64,000 nt of DNA from positions 1-64,000 of the forward strand of contig CAVUES010000006.1 in NCBI GenBank assembly GCA_963740555.1, in the 5' to 3' direction. Source of the DNA: Mayfieldus sp963740555. Its GTDB lineage: Bacteria > Actinomycetota > Thermoleophilia > Solirubrobacterales > 70-9. A program made the translations under genes and the position numbers. Position 1 is the stretch's first letter. Each line of letters begins with the position of its first letter. Below are positions 44,625 through 53,448 of the stretch, one piece after another. The notes below the pieces were generated by a model. That model saw nothing but the letters and a program-made list of their open reading frames with translations, had not been told where the DNA came from and made no database searches.

Positions 44625-47011
44625 TGCCGACACCGCAGGCGATCGGCAGAATGGCGCGAAACTCGTCCATGTCACGAGTTTCGCGCCCCAAGCCAGCGAG
44701 AATCCGGGTGCGGGCCCGAGTCGAGGGAACCGTGCAGGGCGTCGGCTTCCGACCCTTCTTGCACCGGCTGGCGCGCGAGCTCGAGCTCGGAGGATCGGTG
44801 CGCAACGACGCCCAGGGGGTTCGGGTCGAGGTGGAGGGCGACTCGGCGGCGGTCGACCGCTTCCTGTCGCGGCTCGTCTCCGACGCTCCGCCCTTGGCGG
44901 CGGTGGAGCGCGTCTCGCGCCTGGAGATCGAACCGCTGGGTGAGGTTGGATTCGAGATCGGCGCAAGCGAACCCGGCGGCCAGCGGTCCGCACCGGTCGC
45001 CGCCGAGGCGGCAACCTGCGCCGAGTGCCTGGCGGAGCTGTTCGACCCCCGCGATCGTCGCCAGCGCTACCCGTTCATCAACTGCACCAACTGCGGACCG
45101 CGATTCACGATCGTGCGCGGCGTTCCCTACGACCGCGCGCGGACCACGATGGCCGGGTTCGAGATGTGCCCGCGCTGCCGGGCCGAATACGAGGACCCCC
45201 GGGATCGCCGTTTCCACGCCCAGCCCAACGCCTGCCCGGATTGCGGGCCGCGGGTACGGCTTCTATACGGCGACGGCGGGCAGGCTTCCGAGCCGGGCGA
45301 CGCCGTCTCCGCCGCCGCAGCAGCGCTTCGGGAGGGCGCGATCGTCGCCGTGAAGGGCCTCGGCGGCTACCACCTCGCCTGCCGCGCCGACGACGAGGGC
45401 GCGGTGGCACGGCTGCGGGCCCGCAAGCGCCGCGAGGAAAAGCCCTTCGCGCTGATGGCGCCCGACCTCGACGCCGCGCGCCGGCTGGCGGATCTCGGCT
45501 CCGAGGAGGAAGCCCTGCTGGAGGGCCACCGGCGCCCGATCGTCCTCGCGCCGCGCCGCGAGGGGGCGGGGGTGGCGTCCGCGGTCGCGCCGGGCTCACC
45601 CGACCTCGGGCTGATGCTGCCCTACTCGCCGCTTCACCACCTGCTGCTTGCCGACACCGGCACGACGCTGGTGATGACGAGCGGCAATGTCTGCGACGAG
45701 CCGATCGCCTACCGCGACGACGACGCGCTCGAGCGCCTCGCCGGCATCGCCGACTTCTTCCTCGTCCACAACCGCCCGATCGAGACCCGCACCGACGACT
45801 CGGTGGTCTGTGTCGTGAGCCTCCCTGGGCACCCCTCTCGGGAACGGGCAACTTCGCGGCGGCCGCTGTCGCTGCGGCGCTCGCGGGGCTACGTCCCCGA
45901 GAGCATCGAGCTTCCGGTCGATTGCGAGGCGCCGGTGCTCGCCTGCGGAGCGCAGCTCAAGAACACCTTCTGCTTCGCCAAAGGCCGCCGCGCCTGGGTC
46001 GGCCATCACGTCGGCGACCTTCAGAGCGCCGAGACCCTGGCCTCGTTCCGTCAGGGGATCGAGCATTTCGAGCGGCTCTTCGACGTCTCCCCGCGACTCT
46101 GCGCCCACGACCTGCACCCCGACTACCTCGCGACCCGTTACGCCCTTGAGCGGGAGGGCGTCGAGCCGGTCGGCGTCCAGCATCACCATGCGCACCTCGC
46201 CGCCTGCCTTGCCGAGCACGGCGTGACCGGCCCGGCAGTGGGGGCGATCTTCGACGGCAGCGGCTACGGCTCCGACGGGACCGTCTGGGGCGGTGAGCTG
46301 CTGGTCGGCGACCTGGCCGGATTCGAGCGGGCGGGCTGGATGTGGCCGGTTCCGATGCCGGGCGGGGAGATCGCGATCCGCCAGCCCTGGCGCATGGCGA
46401 ACGCATGGCTCGGCGCGGCGCTCGGCGAGGCCCCGCCCGAGCCCCCCAGGGCCCTGGCGGGCGACGTCGATGGTCGCGAGTGGCGCAACGTCTCCCGGAT
46501 CGCGGGGAGCGGTCTCGCTTCGCCCTCCACGACCAGCGCCGGCCGGCTCTTCGACGCCGTGGCGGCGCTCTGCGGGCTCCGCTCGCGGGTCAGCTACGAG
46601 GGCCAGGCGGCGATCGAGCTGCAAGCCGCCTGCGACTCCGATCGCCGTGCCTACCCGCTGCCGATCCTCGAGCGCGAGGACGGCGTGGTTCTCGACCCGC
46701 GGGCGACGGTGCGTGCTGTGGTCGACGATCTCGGGTCCGGGACGCCGGCCGGCGCCGTCGCCGCGCGCTTTCACAACGGGCTCGCGGTCGCGACGGCGGA
46801 AGCGTGCGCGCTCGAGGCCCGCCGCCGCGGTATCGACACGGTCGTTCTCTCAGGCGGGGTGTTTCAGAACCGGCGCCTGCTCGAGGCGACCGCGGGCCTG
46901 GTCGGCGATGCCGGCCTGCGCCCCCTCGTCCCCGAGCGCCTGCCGCCCAACGACGGAGGGCTGTCCTTCGGCCAGGCCGCGGTCGCCGCGGCGCGGCTCG
47001 CGGCCACCTGA
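44624..47011 (+). CDS. hypF: Carbamoyltransferase HypF
   Basis: 795 residues from GTG 44624 (TAGTG overlap). Makes the carbamoyl group that becomes the CN ligands. Order: acylphosphatase domain (VEGTVQGVGFRPFLHRLA), two Zn-finger repeats (CAECLAELF...CTNCGPRF; CPRCRAEY...CPDCGPR), YrdC-like domain (VAVKGLGGYHLACRA, KRREEKPFALM) and a Kae1-like domain with HHHAHLAACLAEHG and FDGSGYGSDGTVWGGE. All catalytic sections are present. The first 25 codons lie across a perfect 14-bp inverted repeat, and the real start could be ATG 44651 or 44669. Confidence 0.95.
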   Translation: MPTPQAIGRMARNSSMSRVSRPKPARIRVRARVEGTVQGVGFRPFLHRLARELELGGSVRNDAQGVRVEVEGDSAAVDRFLSRLVSDAPPLAAVERVSRLEIEPLGEVGFEIGASEPGGQRSAPVAAEAATCAECLAELFDPRDRRQRYPFINCTNCGPRFTIVRGVPYDRARTTMAGFEMCPRCRAEYEDPRDRRFHAQPNACPDCGPRVRLLYGDGGQASEPGDAVSAAAAALREGAIVAVKGLGGYHLACRADDEGAVARLRARKRREEKPFALMAPDLDAARRLADLGSEEEALLEGHRRPIVLAPRREGAGVASAVAPGSPDLGLMLPYSPLHHLLLADTGTTLVMTSGNVCDEPIAYRDDDALERLAGIADFFLVHNRPIETRTDDSVVCVVSLPGHPSRERATSRRPLSLRRSRGYVPESIELPVDCEAPVLACGAQLKNTFCFAKGRRAWVGHHVGDLQSAETLASFRQGIEHFERLFDVSPRLCAHDLHPDYLATRYALEREGVEPVGVQHHHAHLAACLAEHGVTGPAVGAIFDGSGYGSDGTVWGGELLVGDLAGFERAGWMWPVPMPGGEIAIRQPWRMANAWLGAALGEAPPEPPRALAGDVDGREWRNVSRIAGSGLASPSTTSAGRLFDAVAALCGLRSRVSYEGQAAIELQAACDSDRRAYPLPILEREDGVVLDPRATVRAVVDDLGSGTPAGAVAARFHNGLAVATAEACALEARRRGIDTVVLSGGVFQNRRLLEATAGLVGDAGLRPLVPERLPPNDGGLSFGQAAVAAARLAAT
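44653..44687. promoter_or_regulatory. Perfect 14-bp inverted repeat at the start of hypF
   Basis: GGCGCGAAACTCGT (44653-44666) and ACGAGTTTCGCGCC (44674-44687) pair without mismatch around the 7-nt loop CCATGTC, which contains an in-frame ATG (44669). In mRNA this would be a very stable hairpin over the translation start; in DNA it is a strong dyad. It may regulate hypF translation or be a protein site. No T run follows, so it is not a standard terminator. Confidence 0.85.
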
Positions 47012-47012
47012 C

Positions 47013-48236
47013 CTATTGGACCTCAGGGCGGTGCGGCAGGACCGCCAGCTCCTTGCGCCGTTGGCTCTGCATCGTCGCCACCCAGTGCAGCTCGTTGAGC
47101 AACCCGCGCACAAGTGCGTATTCAGCGTTGGCGAACTCGAGCCGCAGCCCGTAGCGGCGGTACGGGGCAAAGAAGTAGCGGGCCCGCAGATGCGAGAGGG
47201 AGGTGACCACCGTCACCGACTGGATCTCGGGCATGGCGAGCAGCAGCAGCAGCGAGAAGGAGGCGTTCTCGCTCGTGTTGGTGGCGGCCTCCTCGAGCAG
47301 CAGCGGGACGGCGGGACCGCTCCAGGCCCGCGCCAAGTACTCGGCTTCCGAGCGGTGCCCGTCGGAGGTGTAGCCGCTCAGCAGCGCAAGGTGCGGCTCT
47401 TCGCGCTCCGCCGCCACCTCGGCTCGGCGCAGCCGCGCCGAGCCCTCCGCCGAGAGGCCGCGAGCGGCGCCCTGGCGGTGATGGCCGAGCACGACCAGGG
47501 CCCGATCCCCGCGGGCGGGCGCGGCGCTGATGGCCGAGGCCGCGGGACGGTCGCAGATCACCGTCAGGCGCGGATGGGCGAGCAGGAAGGAGGCCGGTCG
47601 ATCGTCGCCCGGCGGCTCTTCGAGCAGCCTGCGCAGGGGCTCGGCCTTCGCTTCGCCGGTGACGACGATGACCAGCTCCCGGCAGCGGTGAAGCTCGCCG
47701 ATTCCGACCGTGAACGCCTCGCTGGGAGCCTCGGCGGCTTCGAACCCTTCGAGCGCGTCCCTGGTCGAATTCCGCAGAGATATGAGCCGCATCCGCGACT
47801 CGGGGCCCGAGCCGGGCTCGTTGAACGCGACGTGGCCGTCGGCGCCCAGGCCGAGCACCGCCAGTCCCAGCGGCGCCGCCTCCAGGGCTCGCTCGTGATG
47901 GGCGCACTCCCGCGCGGGCTCGGCGCTTCCGTCGAGCGTGTGCCACGTGGCGAGGCGGACGCCGCGTAGCTCGCGGCGCAGGTAGGCGCAGTAGCTGCGC
48001 TCGTCGCCGGGGCCGATCCCCCGCAGCTCGTCGAGCTGCAGCAGCGCCGCGCGCTCGCTTGGGAAGCGGCCCTCCGCCGCCAGGCGACGGATGTGCGCAT
48101 ACATCGGGTGGGGCGTGTGGCCGGTGGGAAGCAGGAAGCGCAGCTTCGGGAAGGCTCGCAGCCGGTTGGCGACCAGCTCCGCCGCGAGCCCGCCGACCGA
48201 ATCCGCGTCGGCGAGCACCAGCGGGACGACGTTCAA
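47013..48236 (-). CDS. NagB-like deaminase/isomerase fused to DUF218 domain
   Basis: 407 residues from TTG 48236 (TTGA overlap with the PIG-L gene). Residues 1-215 are like glucosamine-6-phosphate deaminase: LPTGHTPHPMY, LDELRG (Asp69) and GLGADGHVAFNEPG (Asp133, His135, Glu140), matching the catalytic set of NagB. Residues about 225-390 are a DUF218 (YdcF/SanA/ElyC) domain: RALVVLGHH, LALLSGYTSDGHRSEAEYLARAW and LLLEEAATNTSENA. DUF218 proteins act near envelope glycan synthesis, but the domain here has no membrane anchor. The fusion suggests an amino-sugar or nucleotide-sugar recycling enzyme. It ends one base from convergent hypF. Confidence 0.85.
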   Translation of the reverse strand: MNVVPLVLADADSVGGLAAELVANRLRAFPKLRFLLPTGHTPHPMYAHIRRLAAEGRFPSERAALLQLDELRGIGPGDERSYCAYLRRELRGVRLATWHTLDGSAEPARECAHHERALEAAPLGLAVLGLGADGHVAFNEPGSGPESRMRLISLRNSTRDALEGFEAAEAPSEAFTVGIGELHRCRELVIVVTGEAKAEPLRRLLEEPPGDDRPASFLLAHPRLTVICDRPAASAISAAPARGDRALVVLGHHRQGAARGLSAEGSARLRRAEVAAEREEPHLALLSGYTSDGHRSEAEYLARAWSGPAVPLLLEEAATNTSENASFSLLLLLAMPEIQSVTVVTSLSHLRARYFFAPYRRYGLRLEFANAEYALVRGLLNELHWVATMQSQRRKELAVLPHRPEVQ

Positions 48237-49012
48237 CTCGTCTCCTCCAGCAGAGCGGTGGCTGTGGGAGCGGCGAGCCAGGCGCTGGCATCGAGCCCGG
48301 TTGGTGCGGGGAAGGGTCGGGCGGGTTCGAGAAGCCGCGGAGCGCCGAGCATCCAGCGTCCCTCGCTCGGCACGAGCTCGCAGGTCAGCTCCGCGTAGGG
48401 CCGGCCGAGGCCGCGGCTGCCGAGCCCGAGCACGCGCTCGGGGCCGAGCACCGCGTCGACGGTCGCCTTCGCGCGCAGCAGCCGCAGGTAGTCGTTGCGC
48501 TCGATCTGGCTGCGATGCGCCTCCAGCCCAGCCTCCAGCCGGATCATCTCCGGCTCGTCGAAGCCGGTGACGGTGGTCGGCAGCGGCAGCGCCGACCACA
48601 GGCTCCACAGCCATAGCCGCGGCGCCTCCGCCGCCAGCTCGCCAAGCGCGGCCACCGCGGCGCGGCCGACCAGCTGGTGGCCGGGGTGTCCGTCGTGCGG
48701 GGAGGGGGCGATCAGGAGGTCGTAATCCGAAGCACGATCGCCAAGGGCGGCGGCGAGGCGCCGGCCCGCGGCGTCCAGGTCGTCGCCTTCGCCGCTCGAC
48801 ATGTCCAGCGGCGGCTCCAGAACCTCGAGCGGGACTCCGAGCTGGCGGCACGCGTCCTCGACCTCCCCCCGCCGCCGCTCGCGGTCGGGGCGGCGACCGA
48901 GCGAGACGGCGAGGTTGGTCACCTGGTGTCCGGCGCCGATCAGCCCCAGCAGCGTCGCCCCGGCGCCGAGGATTTCGTCATCCGGGTGCGGAGCGAGATG
49001 AAGTGCACGCAT
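48233..49012 (-). CDS. PIG-L family N-acetylglucosaminyl deacetylase
   Basis: 259 residues from ATG 49012 (TTG 49021 is an alternative). Zn-dependent deacetylase motifs: LAPHPDDEILGAGATL at the start with the metal-binding His and Asp pair, and SPHDGHPGHQLVGRA. The family removes acetyl from GlcNAc units in mycothiol, bacillithiol, GPI or teicoplanin-type glycoconjugates. Translationally coupled to the NagB-DUF218 gene, which would act on the resulting glucosamine-phosphate: a plausible two-step amino-sugar pathway. Substrate not readable from sequence. Confidence 0.88.
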   Translation of the reverse strand: MRALHLAPHPDDEILGAGATLLGLIGAGHQVTNLAVSLGRRPDRERRRGEVEDACRQLGVPLEVLEPPLDMSSGEGDDLDAAGRRLAAALGDRASDYDLLIAPSPHDGHPGHQLVGRAAVAALGELAAEAPRLWLWSLWSALPLPTTVTGFDEPEMIRLEAGLEAHRSQIERNDYLRLLRAKATVDAVLGPERVLGLGSRGLGRPYAELTCELVPSEGRWMLGAPRLLEPARPFPAPTGLDASAWLAAPTATALLEETS

Positions 49013-49045
49013 CGGGGCCAACGCTATGGGATCGATGTCCCGACC

Positions 49046-49504
49046 CTACGAATAGGAGAGGTCGAGTCCGATCCAGACGATTGCCAGGGTCGCGACGAAG
49101 ACCGCCGCCTGCAGGAAGTGGGCCTCGGCCCACCGGAGGTGCAGGGCTAGGAGCGCTGCCGTCAACGCGACGAGGCCGAGCTTCAGCTGAAGCTCTCCGT
49201 CCCCCCACAGGTGATAGTGGGAGGCCATCGCCGAGCCGGTCACGATCAACACCCCGAGGGCAATCAGCGAGCCGACCCCGAAGCGGCGCGCCGTCGCCCG
49301 CAACCGCTCACGGTCGGGATGCCGGCGTTCAACCGGCACCACTGCCACCGCGAGCAGGAGCTGCCCGCCGAGAAAGTAGGCCATCGCGATGACGTGCAGA
49401 TAACGAACCGCAAGCCAGCCGTCCACAGAGCCTGAGGCTAGAGGCTGCGGCTCTCCCGATGTCCTTCCCACAGCAGCCGAGGTTGGTGTTATAAGAATCG
49501 ACAT
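49046..49504 (-). CDS. Four-helix integral membrane protein (CopD-like)
   Basis: 152 residues. Four hydrophobic segments (about 32-58, 73-92, 101-120, 125-148) with a His in the first (VRYLHVIAMAYFLGGQLLLA) and in the loop SHYHLWGD, the pattern of CopD/DUF2269-like proteins that may bind heme or copper. No enzyme motif. Divergent from the lipase-like gene with a 33-bp gap. Confidence 0.65.
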   Translation of the reverse strand: MSILITPTSAAVGRTSGEPQPLASGSVDGWLAVRYLHVIAMAYFLGGQLLLAVAVVPVERRHPDRERLRATARRFGVGSLIALGVLIVTGSAMASHYHLWGDGELQLKLGLVALTAALLALHLRWAEAHFLQAAVFVATLAIVWIGLDLSYS

Positions 49505-49537
49505 CGTGCACCTGTGTTGCCCGGGGCAGATCGGCAA

Positions 49538-50809
49538 ATGAGCGTGGCGTCGAGACAGCGCGCGCTCGAGGGCGAGATCAGGGCATTGGGCGACCTGGCC
49601 GGCGACGCCTTCGGCGGGCCGGCCGGCTTGGTCAGAGACATACACGGCGCCGTCTCGGGCCGCACGTTCGGCCTCCTTGGCGTTCTCGGCACCCCGGTTC
49701 GCATCGCTCACGACGCGATATCGGGAACCGTCTACAGATCGGTTCACTCCGCGATGCGCGCCCTGCCGCGCGGTGGCGGCGGCGCCCTGGCGCGGATCGC
49801 TCCTCCCGACGCGACCCCGCTGGTCGAGTCGACGACCGCCAGCATCGGCCTGGGCGCGCTCAATGGCGCGATCGGCGACGGCCTGGCAGTGACGTATAGC
49901 GACCTGGATCTCGATCTCACCTTGCGCCACGGCGCCCGTGAGCTTCCGACCGATCGAGAAGGCCTCGCACGAACGCTGCCGCAGGCGGGCCCAAAGCTCG
50001 CGGTCTTCGTACATGGGCTCTGCGAGACCGATGCGGCGTGGCACCTGCTGCCGTTGTCGGGAAGAACGGAGGGGCGGCGCAGCTACGGGTCGCGCCTGCG
50101 CGATGAGCGCGGCTACGTACCGCTCTACGTCCGCTACAACACCGGCCGCCACATCTCCGACAACGGGCGCCAGCTGTCGGACACCCTCGAGCGGCTCGTT
50201 TCGGCCTGGCCGACCGAGGTGGAGGAGATCGTGCTCGTCGGTCACTCGATGGGAGGGCTGGTGGCGCGGAGCGCCTGCCATTACGGGGATCTGGAGGACA
50301 GCCGCTGGACCAGCCGCGTCCGGCACGTCTTCTGCCTCGGCACGCCGCACCTCGGCGCCCCGCTCGAGAGGGCCGCGAACGTCGCCGGCTGGGCGCTCGG
50401 CCGGCTGTCGGAGACGCGTCCTTTCGCCGACCTCGTCAACGGCCGCAGCGCCGGGATCAAGGATCTCCGCTACGGCTCCTGCCACGAGGACGATTGGCGC
50501 GACCACGACCCGGACGAGTTACTCACCGACCGCTGCTCGGAGATCCCGTTCCTCGACTCGGCCACCTACTACTTCGTCGGTGCCACGCTGACCCGCGATC
50601 ACGAGCACCCGCTCGGCGCGGTGATCGGCGACCTGCTGGTTCAGTTCCCGAGCGCCTCCGGGCGCGGGCGCAAGCGGAGGATCCCCTTCGAGATCGACAA
50701 CGGGCACCACCTCGGTGGCGTCCACCATCTCCAGCTCCTCAACCATCCGGCGGTCTTCGAGCAGATCGAGGCCTGGCTCGACCGCGCAGCCGCGGCCGAA
50801 GCGGCGTAG
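49538..50809 (+). CDS. Lipase/PGAP1-like alpha/beta hydrolase
   Basis: 423 residues from ATG 49538 (TTG 49514 possible). Residues about 1-140 form an Ala/Gly-rich helical region seen in large actinobacterial esterases. The hydrolase core has AVFVHGLCETDAAW, the nucleophile Ser in IVLVGHSMGGLVAR, a LGTPHLGAPLE segment typical of lipases and PGAP1-like proteins, and candidate His in DNGHHLGGVHHLQLLNH. No signal peptide, so cytoplasmic or membrane-associated. It probably hydrolyses a lipid ester; substrate unknown. Confidence 0.82.
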   Translation: MSVASRQRALEGEIRALGDLAGDAFGGPAGLVRDIHGAVSGRTFGLLGVLGTPVRIAHDAISGTVYRSVHSAMRALPRGGGGALARIAPPDATPLVESTTASIGLGALNGAIGDGLAVTYSDLDLDLTLRHGARELPTDREGLARTLPQAGPKLAVFVHGLCETDAAWHLLPLSGRTEGRRSYGSRLRDERGYVPLYVRYNTGRHISDNGRQLSDTLERLVSAWPTEVEEIVLVGHSMGGLVARSACHYGDLEDSRWTSRVRHVFCLGTPHLGAPLERAANVAGWALGRLSETRPFADLVNGRSAGIKDLRYGSCHEDDWRDHDPDELLTDRCSEIPFLDSATYYFVGATLTRDHEHPLGAVIGDLLVQFPSASGRGRKRRIPFEIDNGHHLGGVHHLQLLNHPAVFEQIEAWLDRAAAAEAA

Positions 50810-50900
50810 CGCTCGCGATTAGTTTCGCGGCGCCGCGCGGTCTCCCTTGAGAACCGACGAAGATTGGCGTTTGGCCGGTCCGACGACCGCAGGAGGAACG

Positions 50901-51557
50901 ATGGGAAATGTGACCGTTGACATCACGATGTCCTTGGACGGCTATGTCGCCGGTCCGAACCAGAGCCGCGACGAGCCGCTGGGCGAAGGCGGCGAGGGCC
51001 TCCACGAGTGGGCCATCGCGACGCAGAGCTTTCAAGAGCTGCACGGCAGGGGCGGTGGAGAGGACAATCCCGATTCGAAGCTGCTCGCGGAGGGATTCGA
51101 GGGCCTCGGCGCGGTCGTCATGGGCCGGCGCATGTTCGGAGGCGGGGAGGGCCCGTGGGGATCCGACCCATCGTTCGACGACCCCTGGGAGGGCTGGTGG
51201 GGAGACGACCCGCCCTTCCACGTACCGGTGTTCGTCCTCACCCACCACGCCCGTGAGCCGCTGGCCAAGCAGGGAGGTACGACCTTCACCTTCGTTACAG
51301 AAGGGATTGAGGCGGCCGTTGAGCAGGCCCAATCGACCGCGGGCGAGAAGGTGATCTCGATTGCGGGCGGCGCCGAGACGATCCAGCAGTGTCTGCAGGC
51401 TGGGCTGGTCGACGAGATGCAGCTCCACGTCGTGCCCCAGCTGCTCGGCGACGGCGAGCGGTTGCTGGAGAATCTCGGCCCCCAGCTGCCTGAGCTCGAA
51501 ATCGCCAGGGTGATCGAGTCCCCGGCGGTGACCCACCTGAAGTACCGGGTGAAGTGA
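50901..51557 (+). CDS. Dihydrofolate reductase-like (RibD C-terminal) protein
   Basis: 218 residues from ATG 50901 behind AGGAGGA. RibD_C/DHFR-like fold: VTVDITMSLDGYVAGPN, GAVVMGRRMFGGG, HHVPVFVLTHH-type strand, ISIAGGAETIQQCLQAGLVDEMQLHVVPQLLGDGERL in segments. It probably binds NADPH. Stand-alone members are mostly uncharacterised reductases in actinobacteria; no riboflavin genes are nearby. Confidence 0.87.
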   Translation: MGNVTVDITMSLDGYVAGPNQSRDEPLGEGGEGLHEWAIATQSFQELHGRGGGEDNPDSKLLAEGFEGLGAVVMGRRMFGGGEGPWGSDPSFDDPWEGWWGDDPPFHVPVFVLTHHAREPLAKQGGTTFTFVTEGIEAAVEQAQSTAGEKVISIAGGAETIQQCLQAGLVDEMQLHVVPQLLGDGERLLENLGPQLPELEIARVIESPAVTHLKYRVK

Positions 51558-51570
51558 TCTCGCGCGGGAG

Positions 51571-51924
51571 CTACTCGAGCAGCTCGGGGATGTAGCGCTC
51601 GACGTGCTCGGCGACCGTCCGCCGCACCCACTCCTGGGTGCCGGAGTCGGCCATCCGATATCGACCGAGAAGCATCTTCTGGTCGTCAAGGGGCAGACCG
51701 GCGATCTCCCAGCGCACCGCGAGGCGCTCGAAGAGCATCTCGGTTCGCCGGTGCCAGGCATCGTCGATCGAGCTGCCGCCGCGCGGTGAAACCCGGCGGA
51801 TCTTGGCGATCGTCAGCGTGCTCAGCGACTCGCGCAGGGTGAGGACGTTCCCATCGGGATCGGTGTAGTCGACGGTCGGCTTCGGCCCACGCTCGCGACG
51901 CTTCTTGCCCTTGCCCTTAGCCAT
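51571..51924 (-). CDS. Small basic protein of unknown function
   Basis: 117 residues, ATG overlapping the exonuclease stop (ATGA). Very basic start (MAKGKGKKRRERGPKP), then a helical region with many Arg and Trp (DDAWHRRTEMLFERLAVRWEIAGLPLDDQKMLLGRYRMA, in two parts). I do not recognise the family. Coupling to a 5'-3' exonuclease and the basic start suggest nucleic-acid binding. Confidence 0.65.
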   Translation of the reverse strand: MAKGKGKKRRERGPKPTVDYTDPDGNVLTLRESLSTLTIAKIRRVSPRGGSSIDDAWHRRTEMLFERLAVRWEIAGLPLDDQKMLLGRYRMADSGTQEWVRRTVAEHVERYIPELLE

Positions 51925-52778
51925 CAGGCCGCCTCCTCGAGCCGCTCGGCGAGCCGGTTCATTCCCCGCTCGTGCGCGGCGGCCGCCGCTGCCTTCCATT
52001 TGGTCTTGCGATCGCGCGGCCTCTTTACGCCGGCGTGCTGGAGCGTCGCGATCTGCTTGTAGGCGAGCAGGTCGTCGCGGTGCTCGATCAGCTCCCCGCG
52101 CAGCCGCGGCCGGGTCTCGCGGATCGCGCCGTCGAGCACCGCCTCTAGCGAGCCGTCGCGGCGCAGCAGCTCGGCGGCGGTCTTCTCGCCGACCCCCTTC
52201 GCCCCCGGGATTCCGTCGGAGGGGTCGCCGCGCAGGGCGATGAAGTCGGGGACGAGCTCAGGCGCAATGCCGTAGCGGCTCTTGACCTCCCTCGGGCCGA
52301 CCTCCTCGGCGCCACTCTTCCCGGTACGGACGTAGAGAACCGTGACCCGCTCGTTCGCGCACTGGAACATGTCGCGGTCACCGGTCAGTAGCAGCGCCCG
52401 CCCCCCCGCCTCGGCCTCCAGCCGCGCGTAGCTCCCGAGCAGGTCGTCGGCCTCCAGGGAATCGTGGCTGGCGACGGTCCACCCGAACGCCTCGAAGAAG
52501 TCGCGGCTGTCGGCCCACTGCGGGGCCAGTTCGTCGGGCAGTTCCTCGCGGTCCGCGTGGTAGTCCGCGAACAGCTCGACCCGGTAGTGAGCGGCGTCGG
52601 GCCCGAAGCAGAGGACGACCGCGCGAGGCTCGTGCGCTTCCACCTCGCGCAGGATCAGGTTCGCGGCGCCGAGCAGCGCGTTCACCGGCTGGCCGTCGGA
52701 CCCCTTGATCGAGCTCGGCAGCGCGTAGAAGGCCCGAAAGAGCATCGACGGCGCATCGACCGCAAGCAGGGGCTGCAT
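51924..52778 (-). CDS. 5'-3' exonuclease (PolA N-terminal/flap type)
   Basis: 284 residues. Stand-alone homologue of the N-terminal nuclease domain of DNA polymerase I: LLAVDAPSMLFRAFYALP, the acidic metal cluster in SLEADDLLGSYA and LLLTGDRDMFQ, and a helix-three-turn-helix DNA-binding motif RGDPSDGIPGAKGVGEKTAAELL. It would remove RNA primers and 5' flaps. No polymerase domain. A basic C-terminal tail (RPRDRKTKWKAAAAAA) replaces part of the arch. Divergent from the methyltransferase gene. Confidence 0.9.
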   Translation of the reverse strand: MQPLLAVDAPSMLFRAFYALPSSIKGSDGQPVNALLGAANLILREVEAHEPRAVVLCFGPDAAHYRVELFADYHADREELPDELAPQWADSRDFFEAFGWTVASHDSLEADDLLGSYARLEAEAGGRALLLTGDRDMFQCANERVTVLYVRTGKSGAEEVGPREVKSRYGIAPELVPDFIALRGDPSDGIPGAKGVGEKTAAELLRRDGSLEAVLDGAIRETRPRLRGELIEHRDDLLAYKQIATLQHAGVKRPRDRKTKWKAAAAAAHERGMNRLAERLEEAA

Positions 52779-52798
52779 TGCGCCAGTATCCCGGCCCA

Positions 52799-53431
52799 GT
52801 GCCCCAATACCCCGATCTGCCGACGATCCTCATGCACCCGCACCCGGAGCTGGTGATCCGGCGGGTGATCGAGCTGTTCGTGGGCATGGATCAGATCGAT
52901 TCGGTCCTCGATGTCGGCTCGGGGCACGGCGGCGTCTTCGACTACGACTTCTGGAACCGAGCCGATGTCAGCCGCCGTGCGACCTGCGACATCCATTCGG
53001 TGAGAGAGATGGAGGAGGCGTGGGAGACTCGAAGCGGCGTCGACGCGCAGCGGCTCACCGACTTCTACGAGCCCGACAGCTTCGACTACGTCCAGTGCAT
53101 GGAGGTCCTCGAGCACGTCCCCGACTCACGCCGGGCGCTCGAGCAACTCAGCCTTGTCGCTCGCAAGCTCGTCGTGATCACAAGCGCGGACGAGCTCCAC
53201 CACGGCTACGACGAGGAGGGCAACTTCCACGAGGACTCCGCCCAGGCGAGGTGCCAGGCGATCAATCCGTACCAGCGCTACATCAAGCAGCCGAGCGTCT
53301 CCGACATGCGCGACCTCGGCTTCGCCGTTTTCGTCGAGAGGACCGGTCGCCGGCAGCTGATCGCCTGGAACTCCCTGGAAGAAGATTCCGGGGGTAGAGA
53401 CCTCAGCCCGGTGGGGCTGGACGCCGGTTGA
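52799..53431 (+). CDS. SAM-dependent methyltransferase (class I)
   Basis: 210 residues from GTG 52799 (TTG 52778 possible). Motif I is SVLDVGSGHGGVFDYDF, followed by CDIHSV, FDYVQCMEVLEHVPD (motif II/III) and RALEQLSLVARKLVVITS. The DYVQCMEVLEHVPD pattern is that of methyltransferase type 11/12 proteins found in glycan and natural-product clusters. It starts a group of glycan-type genes. The C-terminal tail is acidic and disordered. Confidence 0.8.
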   Translation: MPQYPDLPTILMHPHPELVIRRVIELFVGMDQIDSVLDVGSGHGGVFDYDFWNRADVSRRATCDIHSVREMEEAWETRSGVDAQRLTDFYEPDSFDYVQCMEVLEHVPDSRRALEQLSLVARKLVVITSADELHHGYDEEGNFHEDSAQARCQAINPYQRYIKQPSVSDMRDLGFAVFVERTGRRQLIAWNSLEEDSGGRDLSPVGLDAG

Positions 53432-53448
53432 CTTCAGGCGAATCCGCC

